Assembly (NCBI GenBank): GCA_902702965.1
Contig: CACRXP010000849.1
Span: 171,203 to 235,202, forward strand
Reading direction: 5' to 3'
DNA from: Spirometra erinaceieuropaei
Taxonomy: Eukaryota; Platyhelminthes; Cestoda; Diphyllobothriidea; Diphyllobothriidae
Length of the DNA stretch: 64,000 nucleotides
Part shown: positions 34,203-45,875 of the stretch, one piece after another
How the letters are laid out: each line of letters starts with the position of its first letter
How positions within the stretch are numbered: position 1 is the first letter of the stretch
Position numbers and translations under genes: made by a program
The notes under the pieces: model-generated
The model's database searches: none
What the model was told of the DNA's origin: nothing
What the model saw: the letters and a program-made list of their open reading frames with translations, nothing else

Positions 34203-36577
34203 CTAAAAATCAAACAAACTGGGTGAGTGTTCAGACAAGACTCATCTACGGTGGTATAACTGAAGATAATGGGATCCGGAATATCCCCTGCTGACTTATT
34301 TGCTGTCGTCAGGGCGCTACATAGGAGTGAGTAGCAAATTTCCCCTTATATTCACCTATGAGCAACTTTCTGTCAAGGTGCAGGATCCTATTTTCCTTCT
34401 ATACCACCAAATAGGATCGTTCTTAACTAATGCCTAAAAGATTTTTACTGCCCTTTTTGCATTGCTTAAAAATTAAGGCTTTCTATCTGCCGCGTGAAAG
34501 GTAGCACTAGATTCTAAAGAGAGCCACAGCCAGTGTACCGATGCTTACACGCGTGTGCATTAGGGGGTATCGTTGCCAGAATGTGAAAAAGGAATGACAA
34601 TTCGTGTATGCTGCATGCGCGCCTTTGACGGGTACAGAAAAGCGTCCGCTCGCAATGGATGTGAATCGCGGGGAGAGCTTAAGCAGCCAGTAGACGCTCG
34701 CTGTTAGATTGCATTAAAAGCCTGCAAGCGCGAATTCTGGCCTGGTGCTCTACCCGCGAACTGCCCCGCAGCAACGCCCACAAACTGTGCGTGTACTAGT
34801 TGAAACTCCCTTCTTCCCTTCTTGTAGGGCGAACTTATTACAGTCTAAACAGACTTTTCTGTTAATACTGAAAGGCAAGCCATTCTGTGAACCCATATTG
34901 ACAAGTGCATTTGCGGCAAGAGGCGAGGACCACCGCTGTTCCAGGAGGGGAAAACGCTGTGGTCACTAATGCGTAAACTTGTATCCAAGGCTTCTGATTC
35001 GATAATATTTCGGACGGGGGAATCCGTACTTCCTAATACTCGTGTACAAAACCAACTCCAGTTGTCTGCGTGCGCAAGTGAGTAATAGCCACCCGGCAAA
35101 AGGCAAGAAAAAATTCGGCACCGCAATCAACCGGGCGTCTTTGGCCAACGCCCTGCCGCGCGTCAAGGCCATTCAACTTCCCATTGAGCGGTTCCAAATG
35201 AGCTGATCTTGCAGTTGGGCCAACTGCAGCAAGCGCGCACACGCGCATTCAGACGGTGGCAGCCCTCCCTGCCCCATTTGAACACGCAACCCCCAGGGTA
35301 ATGCAATACACACCATCCTTGGACTCCCCCCCCTCCCAAGCGTATAAAATCATCTCATGCTTCTTCGGGGATGACCTAACGCCGTCGGCACATAAACTGG
35401 TTTCGTCAGCGGCCAATGATGACTGATACAGCGACTCGGGGTTCTGTGCACAATAAGTTTCTTATTCAGGTGTCTTCGATCTTCTCCTGTTAATCGTAAC
35501 TTGGTCACCACCAATAGCTGTTCAAAGAGATGAACACAGCATTCATAAAAGGCCCTTGTTCAAGCACTAGGATCAAGCCATAATGGGTGTTATCTTCCAG
35601 TCAAACAAGTTTGGAAATTCGCCAACGGGCGTGTCGTTCCCTACCTTCCTTGTTTTCCCCCTAGCCAATGGAACTGAACTTCTTTGTTCGGTCAATTCTT
35701 GACTTTGACGTTGGAACTGAGGGCCACTCCGTTTGTTTAAAATCGTCCCTGTACATGCGTATTACCCACTCTTATGAAAGCACGTCTCAATGTCTGGAGT
35801 CAGGCGTTGAAGTCAAACGACTCCTCTGTTCTGTACGGGTGTCCATCGTCGAGACTTGTACCATGGTTATCCTTAATTATTTGTGAATAGCATCGTGCAA
35901 AACCCAGCTGTGGTTCTTTATTTTGATTTGACGTACGCGTTACTTTGGGATACTGGCTTGTCGGTTACAGGGGTGAATCTGGATCTCCAGAAAGTTGATA
36001 TACCCTGGAGATTAGGCAAACAGGTGACTAGGGGACCTGTTGAAAAGTGCTTATATGAGGTTCCGATGGCGAAAAAATGTCTTAACCTCCATACACATAT
36101 TTGCATCGGACGCCATGATTTTTGGTTGGTCAGCTGCAGCGCTGACCAGTACTGTCAATGCTAAGGCAGTTGGAGAATTGGCTTTCACTAGTTATAGCTG
36201 TTCTATTATTCAACATAGCGGACTGACGAGTACACTATTCAAACAAGGAAGATGAAGTCAACAGTAGAGAGGAGCCGGCTTCATCAACTCCTCACTGCGT
36301 CACCCCTGTAAGACAGAAAGCCTGAGAAGGCGGCGCCCCTTTGCTAATCTATTTTTAGGCTACTCGACGCATCCACAGGTGGCAGATAGTGGAACAGGCC
36401 TCAGCGGAGGTCTAATGAAAAAAAACAAGGTCATGGGTCTGACGAATATGTGGTCGCAGAGCATGCTGTATTGACACGGACTTGGCACATTGTCTAACTA
36501 TAAAAAGACAAACCATTGTGGTCTTTCGTCACCAAATAGGGTTTAAGTTTATCATAAGTGTTGAAACTATGTTGAGG

Positions 36578-36720
36578 GTCGACCCAAATGTGATCAAACT
36601 CGCATCGTTCGGTGGGGCCTAGTAGCTCAGGTGGCTAGAAGGTTTGCTGTAATAAGGCCTCCCCTTGCTGTCGTGGGTTCGAATTCTACCGAAGTGCCGG
36701 GTTTTTCACAGATGGGTCGA
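36578..36720 (+). mobile_element. tRNA-like SINE-B, copy 1
   Basis: TAGCTCAGGTGG matches the RNA polymerase III A box (about 36631) and GGGTTCGAATTC the B box (36675). The segment GGTTTGCTGTAAT..GGCCTCCCCTT lies between them. A TTTTTCACAG tail follows the tRNA-like part. The 5' flank ACCCAAATGTGATCAAACTC corresponds to the flank of copy 2. The 5' acceptor half does not pair with the 3' half, so it is not a functional tRNA. Confidence 0.7.
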
Positions 36721-37057
36721 AATGAATTATTCAGACCTCAGAACTGATGTTTAAACCGAAACGCGGTTGGCCGCTGACCTCTAACGCTCTATCAGGGAGT
36801 TTAATTGCTTATTGGCTCAGAAAAGCCCGACATTCCACGGAGAAGAAATAACCAAACGTGCACCACTGGGCAACCGTAACCACACCGATGGCAGTAAAAT
36901 GAGTTATTAAAAATCTGCCTAAACCTATTAATCACGTCGGCCTGGTAGTCATCTGGTGGATTCTAGAGGGATTTTTTAGTAAATCGTGCTTGGGCGGTCA
37001 GCATACTGAATCAGACTTAGTGGATTCCAAGCGTTGCAGTAGGTTGGGCGGGTAAAC

Positions 37058-37200
37058 TTGGCCCGAATGTGATTAACCTCACGTCTCCCAATGGGACATC
37101 GTAGCTCAGGTGGCTAGAGGGTTTGCTGTAATACGGCCTCCCCTTACTGTCGTGGGTTCGAATCCCACCGAGGCGCCGAGTTTTTCACAGTTGAGTCAAA
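37058..37200 (+). mobile_element. tRNA-like SINE-B, copy 2
   Basis: This is the same element as at 36.6 kb, displaced by 479 bp. It has an A box GTAGCTCAGGTGG, a B box GGGTTCGAATCCC (37154) and the 3' segment ACCGAGGCGCCGAG before TTTTTCACAG. The B box is closer to consensus than in copy 1. The equal flanks suggest a tandem duplication or a longer SINE unit. Confidence 0.7.
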
Positions 37201-37699
37201 TGTGAAGAGGCTTAAGTTTCTGTTCGGTCGAATCCGGGAATCTTAAATCGCCGTGTTTTAGGGTTATATAAATGCATTCCTCATCGAATCCGATGGGTGC
37301 TAGAGGACACCCTCCCACACAACTACTTCTCGGCGAGCGACGACTTAACCAGGTTGGTGACCGGATTTCCCAGCCTCGGTCACCTCCCAGAGTTTTGTTC
37401 TCTACACTTCCGGACTTCCTTGTGGCATAAAATTCAGATGTATTTTTGTTCTGGACTGCGAAAGAACAAGTTTATAATCAAACGGCCATTTCTTGCTAGT
37501 ACAGCTTAACCATTTAGCCGGTCTGGTTGGCCAGATTCCACAAAGGGACAGTTTCTGCTACTTTTTTGTCCCGCAGCCATAAAAACAAACTCCAGGAGAA
37601 GTCCGAGGGATCACTGCAATAAATTCAGCTTTGTGTTTTGAAGGTGTTCGTACAGGCAAGGTTGTTCAATTTCACCCACACCAGCTCGATTAGCCAGAT

Positions 37700-38300
37700 G
37701 ACGACATCTCAACCGTCGTTAGCGACGATGTCCACTGTGTGATCCACAGCAGGGTGGGCACGGGGACGATGACTGGCGCGTGAATTAGTTTATGGTGGTA
37801 GTAGGCCTGCGTTGAATCTACCGCAGTCTCTCCCCGCNNNNNNNNNNNNNNNNNNNNNNNNNNNNNNNNNNNNNNNNNNNNNNNNNNNNNNNNNNNNNNN
37901 NNNNNNNNNNNNNNNNNNNNNNNNNNNNNNNNNNNNNNNNNNNNNNNNNNNNNNNNNNNNNNNNNNNNNNNNNNNNNNNNNNNNNNNNNNNNNNNNNNNN
38001 NNNNNNNNNNNNNNNNNNNNNNNNNNNNNNNNNNNNNNNNNNNNNNNNNNNNNNNNNNNNNNNNNNNNNNNNNNNNNNNNNNNNNNNNNNNNNNNNNNNN
38101 NNNNNNNNNNNNNNNNNNNNNNNNNNNNNNNNNNNNNNNNNNNNNNNNNNNNNNNNNNNNNNNNNNNNNNNNNCGGTGACATGGCAAAGTTAAGACCTGA
38201 GGCGGGATCGGATGCAGGTGACTGGCGCGGTGCGAGCCTGCGCCTCGGTGTGCCGCCACACCCCCCGTGTATGGCATTTGTTATGGGTGCGCAGCCCAAT
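37700..38300 (+). repeat. Dispersed repeat R1, copy interrupted by gap
   Basis: CGACGATGTCCACTGTGTG, GACGATGACTGGCGCGTGA, ATTAGTTTATGGTGGTAGTA and CTACCGCAGTCTCTCCCC lie before the gap. CGGTGACATGGC and CCTCGGTGTGCCGCCACACC lie after it. The flanks are R1-like on both sides. Confidence 0.6.
37838..38173. other. Assembly gap (336 N)
   Basis: This is a run of unknown bases inside an R1 repeat copy. Frames across it are meaningless. Confidence 0.99.
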
Positions 38301-38511
38301 GACAGGTGCCGAACCCTGATCTGGCCCCCGTCCTGGTCCGGCGCAAATCCCGCGTGGCCCGTTTTAGGGGACAAGCCCAGGCAAGCACAGTAGCATATTT
38401 ACTAGTAACCATTTCTACTACGACTAACTACAAAAGCATTAAACTCGCAGTCAAAGAACGTGACCTCTTTCCCAATACGCGTCAGTGCCCCGCCTCACAG
38501 GTTGGTGGGGC

Positions 38512-38562
38512 GTGCCCGTTGGCAAAGCAGGGGGGTTGACGGTTCAACCCCGTCCCGGGCAC
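38512..38562 (+). repeat. Miniature tRNA-like fold (acceptor stem plus T arm, no anticodon arm)
   Basis: GTGCCCG (38512-38518) pairs perfectly with CGGGCAC (38556-38562). GACGG (38538-38542) pairs with CCGTC (38550-38554) around the seven-base loop TTCAACC, a canonical T arm. TGGCAAAGCAGG (38520-38531) is a perfect A-box match and GGTTCAACCCC (38541-38551) a B-box match. Only about nine bases separate the boxes, so the D/anticodon/variable region is almost gone. It is probably a relic of a tRNA-derived SINE. Confidence 0.55.
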
Positions 38563-39557
38563 GTGTTTTCCGGCTGTGAATTCCGCAGTCACATAGTCTA
38601 CTGTGTAACGCACCACGAATATGACTGGGTTGTTTGAACGGGCAGAAGCCCTTTGGCGCGGATCCGGAAGGGGAATGGTGGTGGTGATTGTGTGTCAACG
38701 AAGATGGCTGGTGTCCCCTCCCTCTCTACCGCTGACATCTTCCCCGGTTGTCGATTGCCATCCGTCACTCGTATCCTCTATCGTCAGGGCGCCTCAGCGA
38801 CTCTCCCCCGCAGTTGCTGACAGCGCTACAACTGCCTACCGGTGTATAATTGACATGACGGGACCGGCATCCACTCTAGATGGATTGCTTCTACAGGTAA
38901 CACCATGTCCCTTGTAGTTTTATGTCCCCCTTTTTCGATTCTATCCACTTATTTACGGTAACATAGATTTCTTGCACTCCAAACCTTTCTCGTACTACAT
39001 TCATCCACGCGTGTTTGATGTGATGTTTAACAACCCTGTCCAGCGTCTACATAACCGAAAAGCCAACTCAGGTGGTCTATTACACCGCGCGTACCACACC
39101 TGAAGTTATTGAGCGCTACAACTGTACTACTAACTGTTCACAGTCACTAGGTAATGAAGACTATCCTAGGTACCCAGCAGATCATTTGATATAATGCCTT
39201 TGTCCAACTCACTGATCTCCGGTGTACCATTTCGCCCTACACGTCGGAGGGGTTCTTCATAGGGGGATTACTAACATGCAGCAAAGACTTATAAGCTCAT
39301 GCGGCGGCAGAATTTAGCGCCAGCAGGAAATAACGCTCCGTCGATTTCGACTAGATCGCATCTGTAAAAGAATAATTGCCGCTATCCTCAATCCTCCTGA
39401 AGGCCTATCACAATTAGCGAACTAAAACAGAGGACCTTGCCCCGGCTTCCAAGTTCAAATAAAGGAATTTCTCCAACTGTTCGTATGGAGCACCAGTAAT
39501 GGATGGCTGTTTATATAAAAGTCACAACTATGAGCTAGCCCCTTCTCTGCAACTTGC
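38563..39557. other. Intronic sequence, nothing recognised
   Basis: This is part of intron 2 of the F-box gene. No repeat shared within the window and no convincing exon was found here. Frame 38621-38917 (+) has no domain. Confidence 0.4.
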
Positions 39558-39975
39558 CTCCGATGAGCTCGAGCTGGATCCCCCAAGAAATTCCCGCTGC
39601 TGGAGTTTGATAGCCAGACGGATAGAGGCATCAAGGTTCGGATCCCCGGTGATATCCCAAGGGGGTGAATTACTCGAGGGGCAAACTGGCGCACTATCCT
39701 CTTCCACATCTCTCTCCTCTTCCTCAGCTCTGGCATCCGAGCTAGAGCTCGTGGGAGTAGTGGCACAGGTCGTCAGAGTTGCTGCCTCCAGAAAAGCCAG
39801 TTCCGAAAATAGATCGTCCTCGCCACTGAGAATGGAGTCAGTCGGCAGGGGTGAAGTGTTTGGATGAGCCTCCAAGAACTCGGCAATCAGGGAGAGGATT
39901 CGGTTGAGCATGAAAAAGTCCTCCGTCTCGGGAAAACGGAGATACTGAACATGCCAACCAACGGCACGAATACCT
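39558..39975 (-). CDS. FBXO39/FBXO33-like F-box protein, exon 2
   Basis: After the acceptor CTTCTCCACAG one base (A) completes the split arginine codon from exon 1. The frame then reads GIRAVGWHVQYLRFPETEDF, which resembles the post-F-box CGWFVRELRVEF strand of FBXO33. A helix follows (FMLNRILSLIAEFLEAH), then a long acidic and serine-rich insertion (ARAEEEERDVEEDSAP; GGSSSSSSEAS). The exon ends in phase 0 at GAG before GCAAGT. No in-phase GT donor is available before the TAG that follows shortly, so a GC donor is preferred. The insertion is much longer than in vertebrate relatives and is probably disordered. Confidence 0.75.
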
Positions 39976-40539
39976 CTGTGGAGAAGTAGGAGATGGAGAA
40001 AATTGCTATTAGCAAGGAAGCGATGCGCACTAGGCAGTCTAGGAAGATCCCAAATGGCACCCCAGCGCCTGGCCGATGGTCTAAACAGACTACGGAAAGA
40101 GAAATAATTTTTTCAACAGAGCAAACAGGGATATATGCGTAATTACCTTCATGTGAAATGTAGTCGAAATCCGAATAAGCAGAAAGGCGTACATAAGGTT
40201 GTAACTTTGGTTTATTAGATAAATTTGAGGCACAGAAGGCCTTTCTCTGCGGAAGAAGTTGTTTCAAATCTGCTTCATGAAGGGAAGACTAGATACTATT
40301 CAGTTAAAGTGAATTTTTTTCTGATATTCATGCAATTTTCTACGCTGTCCAATATCACAGATCAAGGCCGCCTGTTTGTACGCTTTTTGCTGCTACAGGG
40401 CATTAGTATAAGTGAGAAAAGTGCATAACAAGTCCTGTCTGGAACCGGAAAATCTGATTTTGCGTCCACAGACATCAGGTGAGATCGGCTATGAAAAATC
40501 GCCTTGATTTAAAGAGACGAGGGACGAATTCACGTCTAA

Positions 40540-40745
40540 GAATTCGGGTTCGCAAACTGGTGGTATTTTTTGGTAAGACATGAAAATAGGGCTCCCCGCT
40601 CCCTGGTTATACAGATGGCCTCGTGCTAAATTGAAGGGAGATTATGGTTAGGATTACGTTTCGGCTTGGGATTAAAGTTAGGGTTAGTGTTCGAGGACAG
40701 GAATAGGTATACTTCCTGGGACTTAGCGCAAGACCACATGTATTA
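40540..40745 (+). repeat. Repeat R3 with TTAGGG-like stretch, copy 1
   Basis: TAAATTGAAGGGAGA, GGGATTAAAGTTAGGGTTAG and CGCAAGACCACATGTATTAC occur in the same order as at 42315-42485. It includes a short GTTAGGGTTAG motif. Confidence 0.5.
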
Positions 40746-40899
40746 CGTGAGGAGTTCTTATTTTCGTATCTCGCCGGATTTTTTGCTACAAGACGCAGTA
40801 GAAAAAACCTGCTCGAAAGTAATTTGTTTTACCACAGAGAGAATTACAAGCGTAAATGGATATATAAGGACTACCCGCGAAATGCTGCCCGCCATGTGA

Positions 40900-41300
40900 C
40901 AAAGATGTCAAGACAATTTTGGTCGAGGGACGCTCACCGATGGTTTTTACGTAACTCGTCCCGTTGTGCCTTACGGGTTCTCTCTCGAGCCCAAACAGCA
41001 GCAGCACAGCGACGCAGAATATAGGCAGAATAGTATTACCGACAAAGGCAAGGGAGACTGGAATGAGCATTTCGGCTTATTGGCCGTCGTCAGCCAGTCA
41101 TACCCAACCCCGAAGTGTGGAACACCCGAGGCTCGAACTCGCGACCTGTTAGTTAGAAGTCCAACGCCTCTAACCACTGAGCCACGGACTCTTTGTCTTG
41201 TCGGTTGCGATCGGGAATATACAATGGTAGGGGGGCGCTCACCGATCGTTTTTACGGGACTCACTCGTCCCGTTGTGCCTTACGGGCTCTCTCTCGAGCC
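40900..41300 (-). mobile_element. tRNA-Arg-like SINE-A, minus copy with tail on both sides
   Basis: Read on the minus strand: a tail (GGGCTCTCTCTCGAGCC complement, then CGATCGGTGAGCGCCC), then the head GTCCGTGGCTCAGTGGTTAG (about 41172-41190) with TTGGACTTCTAACTAACAGG and B box GAGTTCGAGCC (41130-41140). The body GGGGTTGGGTATGACTGGCT follows and then a second tail down to about 40920. The tail-head-body-tail order equals the copy at 4.95-5.37 kb, so SINE-A is present as dimers or tandem arrays. Confidence 0.75.
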
Positions 41301-42299
41301 TCTTTTTCTCTCTCAAGACAATTCTTGTCTGCAGGTGACTCTGAACGGATGCGGAAATTAGTAGCCGAAAGGTTAGACGCAAGCGATTAACAAGTATTTT
41401 TAAGATAAGTAAGGTCAAATTATCAATGATAGAACAGTGTCTAGAAACACACAAGGTGGACCAAGTCAGTTCACATGCAAGGATGACGATTTTATTTGTA
41501 GGACACTAAAAATTATCATTATATGACCGTCAAAAGTATTCATAGGGAACATAATTAAGAAAAGGATGACAAAATTCGGCCTTCGTATGCAAAAGGCTAT
41601 GACGACACAATGCTTAGGTAGGGAACTGAGCGTTTTTTATCAGTTACGGAGTAAAATAATTACAGAGCTTTATTCTGAAAGAGAAGTCACTTCTATGATG
41701 AGGTCTTGTATTTAGACAAGCCTACAAAGTCGGCCCAGCTGATCATCTGTGGGAATAACTTCCCACGAGAACGCACTGTGTCAATTGCAACTTTCAAGAA
41801 CCGTCGAAGCCAGATGAATTGGATGACCATCGGATTCGATGAAAGGCCAATCTGGTGACCAACGACGGGCATAATCAACGGCAGGGTAATCATCGACATC
41901 GTGAAGGATGCCTTCGGTTAGAACGGCATCCAAAGACGGCAAACTGACGCTACAATCTTGTAGGATAAGGCTCCTGTTCATTGATCAAACGGCGCATGAT
42001 TTGATAACGCCAGCAGCTGTCATATAACTTTTAGACCACAGTCGGCCTCTCCGCCTGCTGCCCTCCAAGTATCTTCATTTTGACAACGACCCCGACTTCA
42101 ACCCAGTTAAAAATCATTTCGCGTTATTCAAACGAAATTGCCACAAAGCTCCCAATACAGCAGAAGTTTGGATTTGTGTTTAATACTTGCACAGACCAGT
42201 CCACCAATGAAGAAATTAGTCCTTTCTACGTCTGCTGGACTAGTTCGTGTATTAAACGCAGAAAAACAATCGACGGACAACTGGTATTCTGTACTTCTT

Positions 42300-42485
42300 A
42301 TTACCGTTAATTACTTTTCCGGTAGGACATAGGAATAGGAACCCCTCGTATAAAAGGTGGTTTTGTACTAAATTCCAGGGAGACAAGGGTAAATTTAAAG
42401 ATTAAGGTTTGGGTTAGTGCTAAAACACGGGAGAAGGTACCCTTCATCGAATTCTGCACAAGACCACCTGCATTACGTAGCGCGG
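42300..42485 (+). repeat. Repeat R3, copy 2
   Basis: This is the homologue of 40540-40745. ACTAAATTCCAGGGAGA, GATTAAGGTTTGGGTTAG and CACAAGACCACCTGCATTAC lie in the same order and spacing. The two copies are diverged and about 1.75 kb apart. Confidence 0.5.
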
Positions 42486-43779
42486 TCCTTTATTCCTCTG
42501 TGTTACCATTTCTCATGATAATACACCTGTGTTCCTTGTTGTCCGTTATATTTACCCTTAAATAAGTGTCCTGAAATATATGCCTTTTTGAGTTGCTGGC
42601 TTTTTATATAAAGATATTTGTCGTCTAATAAGTAGTTATTTCTAAAAGGAACTATGCCCTTTTTAAAGAATGACAGTTTCATTGATACAATTTCGTGATA
42701 CTTCACAAGGTACGTCATTTACTGTAAGTGATCGAGCCATTTGAACAGAGGATGAATCGCGGCCTATTCAACAGAGCAACGAGCTCTTTCTAATATTTGA
42801 GGAGAAGGGCGATCGCCGATCGTAGTGAAAAAAAACCATGTGAGAGGTTAGGCGACCATGGTCGCACGACTGAATGAATCGAAATTGCAATGAAAAATTG
42901 CGACTATTGGCAATTTGCTTACAAGAAAGTAGTTACACAATAAGAAAAACTAGCTGGCTAATGAAGAAGGACAGTGATACATCAAACCCTTCTTCCATGA
43001 ATGGTCACTGGAGAGAGACTCTTTCCAACATGTCTTCGAAAAAATAAAAATCTGACCGACTCCCAAAATTACCAAACTTACCGTTGCTTGCTTCACCATC
43101 CGTTTTTCCTTCCAGTGGCGATGGATTTACACCGCCCAGAAATTGCATACTTTCTCCTCGAAAGGCCCCATCACAGGGCCCTTCGGTTGAGGTGCCTACC
43201 TCAAACCCGCTGCCAAAAGGCTACGTCTACGACTGTACTGGCGGTACTTTCTAGGGACACTGCGCAGGGCACTTGGCTCATCACTGAGATGCCTCTGCGA
43301 TTTTTTCCGTAGGCTGGGGGAACCCAGAGCCTTACACAGCTGATGCGGATAAAAAGTTGAGCACAGGGAATGCGGAACCAGACAACTGTCAACGACCTGA
43401 CTAGGCGTGTTGTGAACCTTGGAGATGTCTAAACGAGCGTATGTGTGCGGATACGAGAAAATCAAAGTCGCGAGATGCAGGAACATCCAAATAACCGTAG
43501 GAAGTTTGAATTACATCGCCTGAAGGTCTGATAGGGTGTGACAGAGATGCTAAGTTGGCAAGGAAAAAGCACCTTGACAGTAACGGCCATTTCAGTGTCC
43601 CTAATCTCTGTCAGTACCGGTCTCCGATAATGGGCTGCTCATCGCTATGTGACGGTCTGAATGGGCTCTGGGTCGTAATTCAAAGACAATTGTCGACTTC
43701 TGTCCTGGAGTCACGATAAGCTGATGAACTTCAGTGTAAAGTGAATACATGTTACTGACTTCAGTCGACTGGGGGTGAG

Positions 43780-43930
43780 ATCGGAACCTCGGGTGGATAG
43801 AGCGTTAAACTCAAATTATCAGTGACTCTCTAGGTGCGCGTTCAAGCCTCGTGTGTGTGCCAGTTGCTAGGCTCGGTGCATGATAAGCTGCTGACAGTAA
43901 ATAAGCGAGAAATGTTCACCACAGCATCCT
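43780..43930 (+). mobile_element. Diverged SINE-A-like element
   Basis: GGGTGGATAGAGCG resembles an A box and GCGTTCAAGCCTC a B box (about 43840-43852). GATAAGCTGCTGACAGTAAA..AAGCGAGAAATG follows, at the place where SINE-A carries its GACTGGCTGACGACGG..AAGCC.GAAATGG body. A further body scrap (CGGCCATTTCAGTGTCCCTA) lies at about 43584. Homology is by pattern and moderately uncertain. Confidence 0.45.
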
Positions 43931-44950
43931 TTACCCCTGTTCACAGCAATTCGCAAAGAAAATAAGACTTCGTCAAATCCAACAGGTTTGTTTACCCCTC
44001 ATAGCTGAGAGTCTCAAGTACTAGCGAATTTCCGTCCCCGAATATTTAATGTTCTCGTGTTCAAGGTCTTTTGTTTGACGGAGAGCGGTCCGAAGTGATA
44101 TCGTATATAAGGGTTGGAAGAATAGGAGTCGATAAGGGAAAATAAGGGCTCAGAGTGTATGATGGTGCAGTGTTACGCTTGTTTCAGGTAGAAACCAACG
44201 CCAACTTCACGCGTGATTTTCCAGTCCGCGTAAACCGGGTAAGGCCCGATGTGACCAAAAGTGTTATTGGCAGAAAAAAAGTTTTTCTCTAAAACTCCGA
44301 TTTAGAAATATGTGTAGTTTTCAAGAGCAATAAATAGGCAGTCTTTTCGTTTTAACACACCGACAAGTTCTCGCCATGTAAAAATGTGCCAGGAGCAACT
44401 GCAACAAGGCCCACAAGCAGGTGACCATTGCAAGTTCTGGGCATATGACGGGATGCATTCTCTGTGATCTAGTTTCTGTTAATGTGCCATTTAAAAACGG
44501 TGCAGGCATGGCACCAGCCACTTGAGAACTATTTTTTATATTTACATGGTCATTCTTTGGTGCATTTATAATTGTAGAACAGAGTCCAAGAATAATAGAA
44601 GTGAACGAAAAAGGAGTCCTCAGTTGAAGCAGAAACAGTGTCAGCATCTGTCAAGAAGGTGCACGGGTGAGCGAAATGCTTCAATTTTTCCCACGAATTC
44701 ACTTTGGACAAGGGTGATGGACATGGCAATTCATCAAGCAAATACCCTAACAACGGAATTTCTAAGGAGGTAACTTATTGGAGGATGTTCATTTGATTAA
44801 GATAATTTTCACCTCAGGGCTTCACTGTGCAGCTCCACCGACTTTAGTTACTAGGTTTCATGTTTGGGCGAGATTATAGACATGACTCGAGCAGTCGTCT
44901 GCAGGAGATAAAAATGTTCAGAAACTCGCCATTTACAGTATTTGGTCTAT

Positions 44951-45870
44951 CTTATGAAATATTGGCGGAAATTCTGGAATTTATTTTCGATTACTTAGGT
45001 GGCGTTGCGATAGTGACCACCGTGCAGCACTGCCCAAAAATGTTTCGGTCAAACCAGGATACCGGCTCTTGAATGTGCCTCCTGTCGACCGCTTACAGAA
45101 ACCACGCTCGGTGGAAAAATAGCTACTTAAGTAGTACGACGTTTTCCATCGAATTTCGAGCTTCCTTTTGATGTAAGTATATTTGTAGAAAACGTGCATA
45201 GGAATATTCTTTCTTGATAGCAAATTACGCCTTCTTTAAATGTTATACTCGAATAAAGGCTTCTTTCAGTTTTCAAAAAGTTTGCAATTATGAGGTCTTT
45301 TAAGACCGTGAAATGTCCATTCATACAGCATCGCATCTGTCTGTTTAGTAATGCTGTTTGGAGGTAGGCGGGATGGGTCACATCCGTTGCAAAATTTTAT
45401 GCGTCCTTTATGACGTCTTCTTAATATATTAGGGGCGCATATTATTTTCCTCATACAGGATGTAATTTGGAAATCTTGAGCGCAAGTGCGACCGCTGGTC
45501 CGGCTCAAAATTATTAGGGGATTGGAAGCATTTTGAAACGGAAAAATACCCTTCCTTCAATAATAAGATTCTAGGAAGACGTAATTTGCTATCAAATGAG
45601 CACTAGAAAGTACATTTTGTGCATGTTTTCCATAAGACACGTTTGAATTGATAACGGTATCGGAATTTGATTGGGAAAGTCATGTTGCCTCAGTGGTCAT
45701 TTTTTACAGAGTGCGGTCTTTTGCATGCGGCTGGAAAGAGGCGCAAAGGTCGACATCATGGCGTGACTAGAATATCTCGGAATTATGATGCCCGATGATC
45801 AATATTACAACATCACCCAAGTAATCCCTTCTAATCGAAATTAAACTTTAGAATTCCGGTTAACATTTCA
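44951..45870. mobile_element. Foldback element, copy D
   Basis: The left end is TTATGAAATATTGGCGGAAA, the right end CCGGTTAACATTTCA at 45870. Inner complementary blocks include GACTACTTAAGTAG-like and TTCAATT..TATACTCGA sequences. The element is about 0.92 kb and intronic in the F-box gene. Copy E starts five bases after its right end. Confidence 0.7.
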
Positions 45871-45875
45871 AACAC

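Larger units (their letters stand above)
34203..39557 (-). other. Intron 2 of the F-box gene (GC-AG)
   Basis: The donor is GAG-GCAAGT, a GC donor with otherwise perfect consensus, and the acceptor is GATTTTTAG; both ends are phase 0. The intron contains two copies of SINE-B 479 bp apart, an R1 copy with an assembly gap, and a miniature tRNA-like fold. The rest is unassigned. Confidence 0.6.

Noticed and set aside
37093..37180. Functional tRNA gene at the SINE-B head
   Set aside because: A and B boxes are good, but the 5' acceptor half does not pair with the 3' half and no clean anticodon arm forms.
37690..38393. Frames of 193-195 codons crossing the second N run
   Set aside because: Same reason; the flanks are repeat R1.
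39499..39867. 122-codon plus-strand frame opposite F-box exon 2
   Set aside because: It is the shadow of the serine/glutamate-rich minus-strand exon.
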